NCBI RefSeq assembly: GCF_910592395.1
Contig: NC_088318.1
Location: forward strand, 5,294,756 to 5,358,755
DNA from: Lineus longissimus
Taxonomy: Eukaryota; Nemertea; Pilidiophora; Heteronemertea; Lineidae
Reading direction: 5' to 3'
Length of the DNA stretch: 64,000 nt
Numbering within the stretch: position 1 is the stretch's first letter; every line of letters begins with the position of its first letter. This document shows positions 46,901 to 58,101 of the stretch, one piece after another. The position numbers were made by a program, and so were the translations under genes. The notes under the pieces were generated by a model. That model had not been told where the DNA came from, searched no databases, and saw only the letters and a list, made by a program, of their open reading frames with translations.

Positions 46901-48751
46901 TCATCTCATTTTGGCGAAGTATTGTCTGTTGGATTCAACCCAGAGACTTATTCGAAGGGATATGGAGAACTGTCGCCATTTATTCATATTGATGCACTAG
47001 ATGTGCATAAAGGTAACGCGTTTACTATATCCGTACTTGCCAGGATAGACCCAAGATACATTGCAAGTCATAGACATAGTTCCATATTTTGGTACAGATT
47101 AAAGGGAAAGTGTGACATCCGGTTTATGTTAGCTGATAAAAATACCCGCTTGAGATTAGTTATACGATTTGGGCGAAAAGTTTACTATCACTTAGCTGGT
47201 GAAACTCTCCGAGGTAAAAGAGGGATGGGTACATGGCAACTTCTGACGACTAGCTACAACCCGAGGAAGAATCTTGTGATTAATTATGTTAATAATAAAT
47301 CGTATATTTCCTCACAAACGCGGATAGGCAACGATAACCATATAGTTCCTCATGACAAAGCTGGTTTCGGAGATAGTCTTGTCGGTAAGATGGCTTGGGT
47401 AATGATATTCCCATACATGTTAAAACAAAATGACATCACAATCCTTTGCGATAACTGTAAGTATGATTGATGAATTGGATCGAAATCTATCTCACTCTTT
47501 CTGTAAATTTTAAAGCAAAAAGCACTGCCAGATTTTTATTTCCGCCCAAAATACTCATGAAGTCTTAGATTTAAAAGGCAGGTTTCATAACCCTGACGAA
47601 GAGCTACTAAGAACGAAGTACGAAGTATGTATTTGTACTTTATTGACGACTTTGTTCGTTAGTTTCCCGATTCCTCGTACAAATTCGTACAGAAGATGAT
47701 TTACGAGTGTCGTGTAAATGAATTAGCACATTGCTTAATAACCCGACAGACATTCGTCGTTCGTACTTCGTCCTTCGCAGGGGTTGTGAAACCTACCTAA
47801 TTACCACAGTTGACATTGTAAATACATATGCGCCTTCGAAGCTTTAAGTTTTGAATTCAACTGTTACGGTCACAATCATATTTATTTCTAATGCAAGTGT
47901 TTTAGGTTTTAGGTTTTTGTGTCACCACAACTGTTCAGGGGGCGGTAAAATGTTGGCGAGAACCGCTGCTACGTCTCGGTTTTGGCCAATACTTCAGCTC
48001 TACCTTCGCGGTTGTGGCGAGACAACCAACACCTCCAGTGAGATATCAATTCCTGGTGGTCCTTTGATCTTTGTATATTAATTAACGAGGCCCAATCAGC
48101 AGTTAGTCAGTATAAAATACGAACTACTGTTTTCTCTTACTTAACCGAATCGTCAACAATGCTCTACTCTGGACCCATAAATAACCTTCAAAACAACTTT
48201 TACTGGAATTTCATTGCGTTTTCCCGATATACATTGGTTATACTTTCTTTTTGCTCTTAAACTTACCTCAGTGTATTTTTAGTTCTTTCATCGAAGGGTA
48301 AGTATACACACATACTATGTTCAGCATTTATATACGACCATGAGATTTTTATTGAATTAGTGGTTGGTCTGTTTTAGGGCGGCTACTCGATCCTATACGA
48401 CGTGGTCAGGAGATGACATAACGTCAGAGTAAATTATTCCCGGTCTGACGACATGCTGGTGATAACATCGCTAACGCTAGCGTTGGGAGATACCAAATCT
48501 AAAAGGATTCTGCTTGTTTCCTGTTTAAAGAGAAATCTCCAACAGAGATTGACACCACGTTTGCAATTAGCGACGATGATGCTGTCGCCAACACGGTAAC
48601 CGATGTTAATTTGAAAAGGAATTCACCGACTGAGTGCGCGGTTAGTTTTGTAGATGTTTGTCACGGTAACAACAACATGGAATGCCCAAGTTTTATATTC
48701 TTTGAGAAGACTTGGCGATGTCGACATTACGTTGATAAAAGAAACAAGTAA
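40982..48751 (+). CDS. A4: intact secreted LamG-PAN gene with large introns
   Basis: The exons are 40982-41066, 42655-42697, 46867-47456, 48283-48297 and 48531-48751. They total 954 nt, exactly 318 codons with stop, with phases as in A2. The protein is 317 residues: signal peptide MLFTLFIVTSLV, the LamG-like domain (three residues longer than A2, HRHSSIFWYR), microexon LSSK and the four-cysteine tail ending KTWRCRHYVDKRNK. Intron 1 contains a fold-back element (41279-42638) and intron 2 two insertions totalling about 3.5 kb (43019-43785, 43801-46549), so the gene is over twice as long as A2 with no coding damage. The optional exon's acceptor is GG, not AG, so it is left out. Whether transcription survives the inserted promoter-like sequence cannot be told. 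Confidence 0.7.
41279..42638. mobile_element. Fold-back element with promoter and first exon inside
   Basis: The left arm (about 41300-41795) is a string of variant repeats of CCCTCAAGATATAAAAAACT, AGAATTCGCCTCAACATTAA and similar. The right arm (about 42396-42638) is the same in reverse complement, and the arms extend inward through CACGTGACCAGGATC. It interrupts A4 between the optional exon and the 43-nt exon and replaces about 130 bp. The centre (41796-42395) differs in composition: GC-richer, with TGACGTCA-type sites and an ATG exon. Confidence 0.65.
41851..42087 (+). CDS. First-exon-like frame inside fold-back element
   Basis: It starts ATGGCG after a GC-rich stretch with CTGACGTCAGACGTCGGCGC, stays open 79 codons and ends at CAG|GTGAGC, a strong donor (phase 0). 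It begins MARQHMQQAELDRLFQDSQM and continues with EDLLRDLRRN, HPYMAGIGRQLPLPAG and an alanine run, hydrophilic and probably helical. I do not recognise the family. No downstream exon is visible before the right arm, so it looks like a host gene's promoter and first exon caught between the arms. It could also be the element's own gene start. Confidence 0.35.
43019..43785. mobile_element. Insertion with GTCCAGAAYA ends, A4
   Basis: Fuller version of the insertion at 29393 and 58831. Starts GTCCAGAATA, ends TGTTCTGGAC. Contains the open frame 43441-43653. Confidence 0.5.
43441..43653 (+). CDS. 70-residue frame inside insertion, unassigned
   Basis: ATG to TAA: begins MDTVEITRVPDMRPLPRMVE and includes EKKPRFLVCGPYVTLRESN. 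The copy at about 59240 has one extra T just after the ATG, and the 29.7-kb copy lacks the start and has an extra T at CATATGTTTACCC, so only this copy is open throughout. It may be a remnant of a transposon protein. A 72-codon frame on the other strand (43569-43787) is open in all three copies, so the strand is not settled. Confidence 0.25.
   Translation: MDTVEITRVPDMRPLPRMVEEKKPRFLVCGPYVTLRESNVSSDHRKGPITKMLAWDDILVIDTICCRLMQ
43867..43928. repeat. Perfect 25-bp hairpin
   Basis: TGTTGACTGTGCTTTAAGAG-AGACT and its exact complement are separated by 12 bp (AGGCATGGCGCC). The right arm with the loop recurs as a direct repeat at 44249-44311. Confidence 0.9.
43896..44117 (+). CDS. 73-residue frame starting in hairpin loop
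   Basis: The ATG lies in the hairpin loop (GGCATGG, a fair Kozak context). It encodes MAPVSLKAQSTGIWSQYLGF, then a CHDC motif and an acidic stretch ESIEEEEMLLYIEESK, ending at TGA. No family recognised. The 44249 repeat has the same start but soon stops. Could be a small transposon protein or chance. Confidence 0.2.
   Translation: MAPVSLKAQSTGIWSQYLGFDCHDCTPVKVRGGEVWNDESIEEEEMLLYIEESKIYYETRRQCPDLIILKMAV
44980..45114 (+). CDS. Short first-exon-like frame
   Basis: GCCATGG start; MDYQEIEVVGMEYEKLFNVE then RHYSMRLCRDRKGRDAIG. At 45108 it meets GAG|GTATGA, usable as a donor, or ends at TGA as a 44-residue peptide. Not recognised. Confidence 0.2.
   Translation: MDYQEIEVVGMEYEKLFNVERHYSMRLCRDRKGRDAIGSHANEV
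47577..47797. mobile_element. MITE with GGCAGGTTTC ends, A4
   Basis: Same element and intron as in A1-A3; left tip GGCAGGTTTCATAACCC, right tip CCTACC as in A3. Confidence 0.55.
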
Positions 48752-49147
48752 CAAGTGTCATAGATTAAAGTCAACATTGTGGTAAGGAAGAATGTGGTAG
48801 TAAATTGACCCTCATATTTTCGTATACCCTTATTCCTCAGTAAAATTAAATCGGATGTTATTATCACCTTGCATTGAGTACACACTGATATATAAGATAT
48901 TTCATCACGAAATGTAACCGATGTACACTGTAACCTTCTTTGCGTTTAGGGGGGGGGGGGTCATTTAGATCAAGATGAGCAGATTCATTAGGCTAAGGGG
49001 GTGAGAAGATGCATCTCAAGAGGTTAGTTAAAGAAGGATATTTATTTCTCTACAGCTTCGGAAGACGGCGTTCGTCACTTTGAAGTAAAATCTCGGGAGA
49101 AGACCTAGGATATACCTTCCACAGATGAAAATACCGAGCTGTATGCG

Positions 49148-49422
49148 TTAAAGGATCATTGGCATTAGCAGCGCAACGTCGTGGTATAGATATTCATCTC
49201 CGCGCAGCGCGCCACCATCCATCGATCCGCAGAAAAAAAGACCTATGCACGAAGGCCTCACTTCGGTCAAGTCGGAACCAAAATTGGAAAAGTGTGTCTA
49301 TTTAGTCAATATTCTCTATTTCATGTGTTAGGTACTCATGGAAACTTTGTCTGCAGAATGGAAGGTGACTGGGCAGCCGACAGCTTGGTAACAACGCCCT
49401 TGATAATATTTATGGTCCTTTA
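49148..49422. mobile_element. TTAA-flanked MITE after A4
   Basis: Left TTAAAGGATCATTGGCATTA, right end clipped at GGTCCTTTA then CACTCACG exactly as after A3. Confidence 0.6.
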
Positions 49423-49908
49423 CACTCACGTTGCGTGAAAGGTCTTCGCGTCAGGAGTTGTGAGTGTTAAAAATAACGAAGAACGCATGTTTCTACTATC
49501 TATGAGCTGAAACAAAATTTTTAAAAACCGTTCAGCACTTTCAGGAAAGAGTTTACCAATGCAACAGAAGAAGAACAAACATACTGGAGTAAAAGGCCGC
49601 TCACTCCTTTCAGTGGCCATGAACGAATTTGCCAGCATCACACGCAGCTTTATTGACTGCACAGACGATAAAAACTTAAATTTGAAACATAAATCGTACA
49701 CATGACCCATGGCCTTCGCATGACTTTGGTCAAGAACCTGAATTACAACCTCGCATACATGTCACAATTCATCACTTCTGATGGGATTCAATTTTGATAC
49801 AAGCTGCTATCTAAATCATATTTTTAATCCACATGTCCTATAGTTTGTTTGATATTATTGTGATTCAAAACCTGCTTTGATATTTCTTTTGAGCACGCTC
49901 CTTTTAAG

Positions 49909-49978
49909 ATCTATCAATTTGTCGAAGTGTCACAATGCGTGTGCAGGTGATGCGCATATGTACGACATCAGAAAAGAA
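49909..49978 (+). CDS. E7 copy after A4
   Basis: 70 nt, SINLSKCHNACAGDAHMYDI then RKE, donor GAA|GTAAAT. Candidate exon, as at 14175. Confidence 0.25.
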
Positions 49979-50570
49979 GTAAATGTGGTCAAGATGACTC
50001 CAGTCTGTTTAATATCAGTCACGTGACGGGCGGAACTGAAACATCAATGCTGTTGAAAATTCAAGAGTATAAACTCGAGTGCATCGCTTTTTACATGCAG
50101 TCCTGAGCTGAGGAGTCCAGTCTCCCCAAATATTAATTTCATGAATATAACATTACATGTACCTATAGTAAACGGACGAGGCTTTAAATAATGGGACAAG
50201 TTTTCCCCGTCTACTGTACATGTATGTACATTGTACATTTCTAAGCCACATTACCTTGTGTCACGTTGTCGATTTACAATTTCCCAGCGAGTGTCTAGTA
50301 GATAATTTCGTCAATTATCCCACTCTCATTATACTCACAGTAGTAGCCATGTTATATAGACTTTTCATCGTCACCTGTCTGGTCAGAAATATCCTGTCAT
50401 CGAACCAGGCTTTGCAGGACTTACTTTCTTCAGGTAGGCGTGAATAAGTAAATCTTACATAATAGTATAATTCTATCTAGCTCCTTGAGATGATATGATA
50501 GTCCGGGCTCTATTATTTCTTTGCTTTTAGCTGGAGTAAATTAGACTGAACACAATCCGCTCAAATATAC

Positions 50571-50748
50571 ATGCTTCTCGAACTTGGTGGCTGGCATTGG
50601 AACTAACTTTTCCCCCTTGTCCGTCATTAAAGGCATTCAAGTGTGTTGGTCAACCATGACTATCTGCTTTGTCCCTCCACCATAAGGCCCAGTTTCCCCT
50701 TATGACATCACTATTTCGGACACTCAGCGCCCCATTTCTGGAAAGGTG
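50571..50748. mobile_element. 178-bp insertion with TATAC duplication, B3
   Basis: Same insertion and site as 22394-22570, flanked by TATAC at 50566-50570 and 50749-50753. Confidence 0.65.
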
Positions 50749-51272
50749 TATACCCTGTGGTCTTTTAGTGCCCATGTTTAATTCATTCACAATGAACGTC
50801 ACTACGGCCCCGAACGCTCGCCGAATTAACATGGTGACAACAGCACGCGTCTTAATATCCATCATGCCGAGGAATGAATGCAGAACATATCAAAGATACT
50901 AGTACACCTTTTGCCTCTAGAAAGGAGGTACCGATTTCGTTTTTTTCGTCTTTCAGCATCTCATAAAATATATCTCAACAGTGGTATGAAGAACTCTAGG
51001 TTAATATTTGCAAACAGACATTGCTAACTGTTTAAACATTTCTACGCCGTTATCAATCCAACAAGCATTGTGATACGCCACTACAATCAAATTCGTTACG
51101 TGCGCGTATTAATTAGTCTGGGCATTTTCTTGGGATCCCAACTATAAAAAGGCTTTATACACATACTGTCATGGCATTTTTGTGAGTTTTGTACTGTAAC
51201 TGTCAAAAATAGACATCCGCTCGTTATTGAAATATTTGTTTCTCGCCTGGTATGCACGCTTTTTTCCACCTA

Positions 51273-51432
51273 CAGTGGAACCTCTGTTAGCGGACACCTC
51301 TCTAATAAGGGCACTACTTTTGGTCCGAGATTGGTTGTTTTCATTCAGTTTGACCACTCTAATCAGGACACCTCTCTATTAAGGACAGCACTTGCCAGTC
51401 CCGAGGATGTCCTGAATAGAGAGGATCTTCTG
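51273..51432. mobile_element. CAGTGGAACCTC-family MITE in B3
   Basis: TA-flanked; starts CAGTGGAACCTCTG, ends GAGGATCTTCTG. Confidence 0.6.
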
Positions 51433-52044
51433 TAAATGGCCAAGTCATTTTGAAAAAAAAACAACCATTATTTGAATATTCGGTCAAGCACATGAACCCA
51501 GTGGTTTCAGAAACACATGCAACGACATCGCACAACAGATCATGTGACAAACAGGGCGAAACAAACTAATTTTTATGTCATGTTGTCCAAAATGTAAAAA
51601 AGGATTTCGCTGAAAAATTCAAATTGCGTCAGGGAAAATGATGAAATACGTGTATAGCGGGTGAAATCGGGTGATCATATAGCTATGGGTCGTATATGGC
51701 TAATTATCATGAAACACAACATTATATGGCGTATGTTTGATTCTGATTCTGATAGTAATTTATATACTAGATGTCCTTTTTTTTCGCTACCGCTATCAAC
51801 ATTACAACTCATTAAGGCTTTAATATGAAAAGTGTGAATTTTTCCAATCAGCTCATTTTGGCGAAGTATTGTCTGTTGGGTTCAATCCAGAGAAACTCTC
51901 GAATGGATATGGAGAATTGTTGCCATTTATTCATATTGATGCACTAGATGTGCATAAAGGTAACCCGTTTACTATATCCGTACTTGCAGGGATAGACCCA
52001 AGCTACATTGCATTTCATAGACGCATGTTTTGGTACAGTGTTAA

Positions 52045-52484
52045 AGCCCGTAGCACACTAGCCGCCAACTTCGGCGTTCACTGGCGTTTTTTGCCGCAAG
52101 AGTCCTGAACGCCTGAAAAATCCCTAGTCTGCTACGTACGGCGTCGGCGAACGCGACTTGCCGCCACTTGCGCCGCAACTAAACGCCAAATATCTAACAT
52201 GTTTGTTTTTTGACGCGTGTCGCCGCGTTTGAACGCAAGAAGAAGCCAGGTGTGCTAGGATTGCCGCCTGAATTGGCGTCGGCGGCGAGGCTATGGTCAA
52301 TCAGTATGCGTCTTGATGTGACATGATTTCGAAATGGCAGCCTAAAGTTGCGGAAAAGACGCTACTGGACGCCGATTCTGGGCAGGTGTGCTCTGACCGG
52401 GATCCACTGGCCGCCAACTTCGGCGTCGAGAGGCGTCAGCTGAACGCTCTTGTCGCAAAGTTGGCGGCTAGTGCACTGTGGGCA
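52045..52484. mobile_element. GC-rich MITE inside B3 LamG exon
   Basis: Flanked by TAA on both sides (52042-52044, 52485-52487). The left end is AGCCCGTAGCACACTAGCCG-CCAACTT; the right end is its near complement (AAGTTGGCGGCTAGTGCACT-GTGGGCA). A 3-bp TAA target fits PIF/Harbinger elements. It splits the codons after FWYSVK. Confidence 0.75.
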
Positions 52485-54127
52485 TAAGGGAAAGTGAGAC
52501 GTCCGGTTTATGTTATCTGATAAAACACTTCATTTGAAATTCGGTACACGAATTGGGCGAACCGTTTACTATTACGAAGCTGGTGAAGCTCTCCGAGGTA
52601 AAACAGGGACGTGTACATGGCAACTTCTGACGACTAGCTACAACCCGAGGAAGAATCACGTGATTAATTATGTTAATGAAATCGTATACTGCGCCACTAC
52701 CGTGGAATGGCCGAGCAGGCCTTCCCACTGTTGAAAAGGCTTGTGTCGTAGGTGCCCTTGTCGGTAAGATTGCTTGGGTAATGATATTATTGGGGTATTA
52801 TTGTATATTAACGAGTTTGATCAAAATATGTAGCACCTTTTTCCCGAACTTACCCGAATTGTGAACGATGCATTACACTTGAAACATGAATTCATTGCCT
52901 TCAAACTTGTGTCTTCCCGATATACACGTGGTACATGGTGTTATTTTTTTGCTCTTATACTTACCCATGTTTTTAGTTCTTTCTTTGAAATGTAAGTACA
53001 CACGCACACTATGTACAATCATACACTCTGTATCTATTACGACTATGAGATATTTACTGAATTAGTGGTTGGTCTTTTTTCGTGCGGCTATTCGATTCCT
53101 CGTGGTACATGTAGTCAAGTGATGACATGACGTCAGAGTCTCAGACAGTAGAAAATGGGTAATTCGTTATTTGTAGTACGCAAAAAAAACTTTCCTGTCC
53201 TATGTGTGCACGCCGAGATCGGCCCGAGTTCACGTTAACCAACTATTTACGACGCAACATCGTTTCCATTAATAAGGGCAGTAGCGGGGTAAATTGAGCG
53301 CCATCAGCGTAACGTCCTGCCGGGTGTAGATATTTGTCTCCGCGCGGCGGGGCAGCGTGCCTTGATCCACACAAAAAATACCTTTGCACGAAGGCTCTAC
53401 TTTGGTCAAGTCGGCACCAATATCGGAAAAGGGTTAATTTTGTCCAATTTTGTCCAATTTAGTCCACGTTTTCAATTTCGTGTGTTATTTACTGATGGAA
53501 ACTGTGACTGCAGAATGGAAAGTGACTGGGCAGTCGACAGCTTGGTAACAATGAGCCTAATAATAATGATGGACCTTTACGTCCGAAATGGGCGTGCACT
53601 CACGTCGCGAGAACTGTCTTTCGCGACAGTAGTTGTAAGTGTTGAAAATAATGAAGAACGCGTGTTTTCGATTCTACTATCTAAGAGCTGAAACAAAATT
53701 TTTAAAAAAATGTTTGGAATAACTTCGAGTAAACAAGTTTACCAGTGAAACAGAAGAAGAACAAACATACTGGAGTAAAAGCCGCTCACTCCTTTCAGTG
53801 GCCAAGGACGGAATTTCCAGCATCTCACGCAGCCTTATTGACTGTACTGACGACGACAACTTACAGTTTAAACATAAAGCGTTTACACGTCCCATAGCCT
53901 CCGTATAACCAGATTCATTCAAATAAAATTATTTGAAAGACTCTAGTATAACTTGGGTCAAGAAACTAGACAACAACCTCGCATACTCGTGACAATTCAT
54001 CACATCTGATGGGATTCAATTTTGATACTAGAAGCTATCTAAATCATAATTTCATCCACATGTCCTACAGGTTTTGAATCACAACAGTGTCTGAACAAAC
54101 AATTCTATTGAGTATGCTCGTTTTAAG

Positions 54128-54196
54128 ATCTATTAATTTGTCGAAGTGTCGCAATGCGTGTGCAGGAGATGCGCATGTGTACAACATGAGAAAGAA
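54128..54196 (+). pseudogene. E7 copy, B type, after B3
   Basis: 69 nt, SINLSKCRNACAGDAHVYNM then RK; one base short of the A-type block. Confidence 0.25.
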
Positions 54197-54749
54197 GTAA
54201 ATGTGGTCAAGATGACTCCAGTCTGTTTAAATATCCGTCACGTGACGGGCGGAACTGAAACCTCATGTAGCTGAAATTTAAGAGTATAATCTCCAGTGGT
54301 TGGCTTGTACATGTAGGAATAATTTCTTCGGCAAGTTCTTGAGTTCAGAACAAAACCTGTGGCTTTGGCTCCGTGTATGAAAAACAGTCAGTTATAAACG
54401 AATAAATTGTGGAATAATATATTCATCTGGTCTTCTTGATAGCGATTAAGGACGAGGTGACCAAAACGAATGGTTGTGTTGCATTTATAAATGCCCGACG
54501 TGCACTAAGCGGTTCATTGCATATAGTTGATGTACAATGGATTACTCATGTGCGTGTTGCGATCCATTGCAACTTACGGCAACTCTTTGTAGTTGAATAA
54601 ATCGTTCAGTGTGAGGTGGGCATGAGACGTGCTTACATTCCATTGTCGAACTAAAAGCGTAAGGTGCACTGGCAAAAATTGACCACAAGAGGCTCCATTT
54701 GGCAAAATGAATAAAATGTGATTTCTTATTAGCAACAATTCCTTTTTTA

Positions 54750-56587
54750 GCTCAGCTGACAAAGTCAGCGGAGCTAGTCAAATAGCTATTCGATTGGTGT
54801 CCGTCCTTCCATCCATCCTTCCATCTAGCCATCTGTAGACAAAGTTGGGCATTTTGTAATCATACAACCGAGGCACTTCAAATCTAGTCTTGCTTATAAA
54901 CACCGCAGAAAATGTTGGGCGATTCGACTCAAATTCAGCTCCCGAGGGGGCAAAATGCGTAAATGAAAAAACAATTTTTTGACGCTCTATTCCAGCAGAT
55001 AAAAGCTTGAAATAAAGTTGAAAAGGTCTTCATGATACAGAAGTTTTGATATAAAATAGATTAGTGTCGATTTATATCACCAGTTGGCGGTAGTGAGCAA
55101 AACTGTTGTTTGACCCCGGATGATTCCGCTTTAAATTTCCCGCCGCGAACTGACATGAAACCTCGAACCAGGGAATACCGGACTGCTGGTATTCCCAGTG
55201 CATCCACTGTATGTCTGGGGTAAATTGAAGAGGCGGCGCGACCCTCCACTGCGCGGTCGAGGTTACCTGGAGAACTATCATCAAGAAAATGGCGGTGACC
55301 TTTTTATTTCTACCGGAGCGATGATTTTGTAAGTGACAAATTTTCTTATTTAAGCATTTACGGAAATGTATTTTGGTACGAAACTTCACACGTTTATGGA
55401 AAAAGATCAACGAGAATGTGTTCAAATGCCCTCATAACGATGAGTTCAACGGAATTGGTCAAAACAACCTTCGAATGGAGTCAACTTTCTTTGCGAAATT
55501 GAAGCGACGACCTCATTATTTATCGTAATTTATGCAGATCTGAGTCCAGCTGATGGGTGATGTTCTGATTTGTGTTCAAACTATTGAAAACTTCGGAAAT
55601 TAGTTCTATTAGTTCTACTATTCTGCAGGAGTATATTATAGCCATTGATGTTGACAGCTAAAAGCACGAAAACTTTGTTTATTTATCAAACTGTATCGAG
55701 TGTTATCGAATCGAATGGATGTGTCGATCGTCGGGGCGGATTGATATGTGGTTGTGCGTCCAAGGCGATTAGGTCATTCAGTTAGTTTGAGAAAGATCAT
55801 GATCATGAAGATGCGTGTTGTGTTATCATAACCGGAAAATAATTTGAAGTTATTAGTGGTGATGTCATTGCCATTTTTTGCATGGAATGATAGTTCGTGA
55901 GCTCTCATCGACGTATTCAGCATTGACGGAAAGTAGGTCCGGATTTGGCAACACGCCAGCTGTCTCACATGTTCCTCCTGGAGTCACCAGGTGCTACAGC
56001 CAACACTGTACTATCACTTTCCATCTTGACGTCTTGTAATAATCTTTGCCAAATCAGTGATTCTTATACATGTATAATTTACTCCATGATTGCAATCAGC
56101 CTTTGTTAAATTCCAATCACCTGCAGGTCAGGTCAATCTTTTACCAATAAAGTTAATTTTCTTAAGCACCTCTTTATCTTACTTCTTCACATACAGGGCA
56201 TCCCAAACACTTTGCTAAATCCACTAACCTCCCATATCAAGTGGGTATTGCACCAGACCCAAGCTCAACGGTATAATGATCATGTAAGTGTCCAAATACC
56301 TTTTCAGGACATACTAGTATGAGGACATCAATTTTGATACCAGAAGGAAAACCAATCCTGTCCGTGTGTCAGTGTGACATAGATCCTGGCTCTGTTGGAA
56401 ATGTCACACTCGCACTGCATTACTTCATGTGATGTCACTTACATCTTTCACAGTTGACAAATTGGAGCATCCATGGTTATTGTAACTATATAGTCCTTGC
56501 TAAATCTATCTAAAAGTATAAGTAAAACTGCTAAACTATGAATTGTATCTGCTTACTCAGCTGAGCGCCAGGCCCTTGGGCCTCTTG
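54750..56587. mobile_element. 1.84-kb element with promoter-like core
   Basis: TTA flanks both sides (54747-54749 and 56588-56590), while the uninterrupted paralogs read CTTTTTTACATT once. It starts GCTCAGCTGACAAAGTCAGC and ends CCCTTGGGCCTCTTG. The middle (about 55080-55330) is GC-richer and has GCCGCGAACTGACATG, GGCGCGACCCTCCACTGCGC and AAGAAAATGGCGGTGACC followed by a short frame. No transposase recognised. Confidence 0.55.
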
Positions 56588-57745
56588 TTACATTATTTTA
56601 TTCCCCGACCTACCCTGGAACCTTTTTGGAGACCTCACATGATCTGCTCAATAAGCGCTACAACCCGAGCATTTCTGGGTGGAGTAAGGTACATTACGTA
56701 AGGCGAAGACAACTTCCTTGAGTCTCAAGCCAATTGTTGGAACCCACGGCGGCTCCAACAACAAGTAGTAATCGACCATCATCAAAAACCTAGTTCTCCA
56801 AGACAAAGCAATCTTCGACTTTATTCACTTCATTTGGTGTTTTTTTGCGTGTGCAACTGGTAAGACGTCAGTGTGGCCGCGTTGCGCTCCGTCTTCTTTC
56901 AGGTTTATTTTTTTGAGATTCCGTCTCCTAATCTAGTTGTCATTCCCCGGTCGACGAGCTCCGACTACCTGGTTCGATTTCGGGGTTTACTCTCATAAAC
57001 TGATTGCCGTCCTGGGCTGAGGAGGCAAGTCTCCCCAAATAATCATTTCATGAATATATCATACCTAGATAACGGACAAAACTTCTATCAATTGGACAAG
57101 TTTTCTTCCCGTCTACTGTACATGTATGTACACTGAACGTTTCTAAGCCACATTACACATAACGTTGTGTCACGTTGTATATTTGCGAATTCCCAGCGAG
57201 TGTCTACATTGAAGCTACGATTGTAATAACTTTGTAAGTTTTCTATTGCTACACTGGTCTTAAAGGCGTGATATTTCTGACCAGATGCCAAATAGTGATA
57301 AAAATCCGTTATACCCTTACAGCATTTAGCCATTCCCCATGATATCTCCGGCATGTTCTTATGTTACATCTAAACATTATTAACAGGATTCTGAAGAAAA
57401 ATTTGATATTACACCGAGCCACACTCTAATCTCAGTATCCGAATAGGATCTAAAACATATAATATTTTTATCCCGAGGATCGGTTAGACGTCGTTTAATG
57501 GATATGAACATTTTCTCGCAGAATTCTGCATACATGTATCATATTTTACAGAACCACCCGTTCGTTTTTGATTGAAAAAAGATGATAGTTTGTTCAAAAT
57601 ACAACACCATCTGATCTGTATTGATTTCATAGCTTTGAATGTTTTCATTAAATATATATTGGCTGATTATAATCGAGAAGTGGCAGACCAGTGTGGCAGG
57701 GATCATTCTCCACATGCATGTAACATAATAGGCCTCTCTCAATAG

Positions 57746-57862
57746 TTGCACCGACAGGAGAAAAGCAGGGCCTGCATGGGAGCAACATTTCATTCATATT
57801 TGCATGTTGCATCGTGTGTGTTGACAGGAGAGAACGATATAGTGACCCTTCCCAATCACCCG
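57746..57862 (+). CDS. E8 copy before A5
   Basis: 39 open codons, near-identical to 40640 (RACMGATFHSYLHVASCVLT), same splice-like borders. Confidence 0.35.
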
Positions 57863-58101
57863 GTAAGGCAAGCGGCTACATTTAGTGTTGAGTGGTATTT
57901 TAATACAAATTAAAATTTGTGTGCGTATGCCGAAACAATAGTTGAACGTTGACCTTACCGGTTGCTAGCTGGCCAAACTACTTTTAGTCAAGGGATGAGT
58001 TCGCTCATAATGCTCTCTCAGTATTGACAACGATAGTTTAGTTTAATTTCAGTCGATAATTCCGTCCATTATCCCACTTTCATATATTCACAGTAGTAGC
58101 C

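Larger units (their letters stand above)
50349..52991 (+). pseudogene. B3: LamG gene broken by stops and a MITE
   Basis: The first exon 50349-50433 is intact (MLYRLFIVTCLV). The optional exon holds TAG and the 178-bp insertion. The 43-nt exon is 50957-50999. The LamG exon begins at 51817 with CTT TAA near its start, then reads well (FTISVLAGIDPSYIAFHRR) until a 440-bp MITE at 52045. After it comes AAG TGA, the RIGRTVYYYEAGEALRGKTG segment and a small deletion near 52680 that shifts the frame. A microexon-like 15-mer lies at 52977-52991. No PAN tail. Confidence 0.65.
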
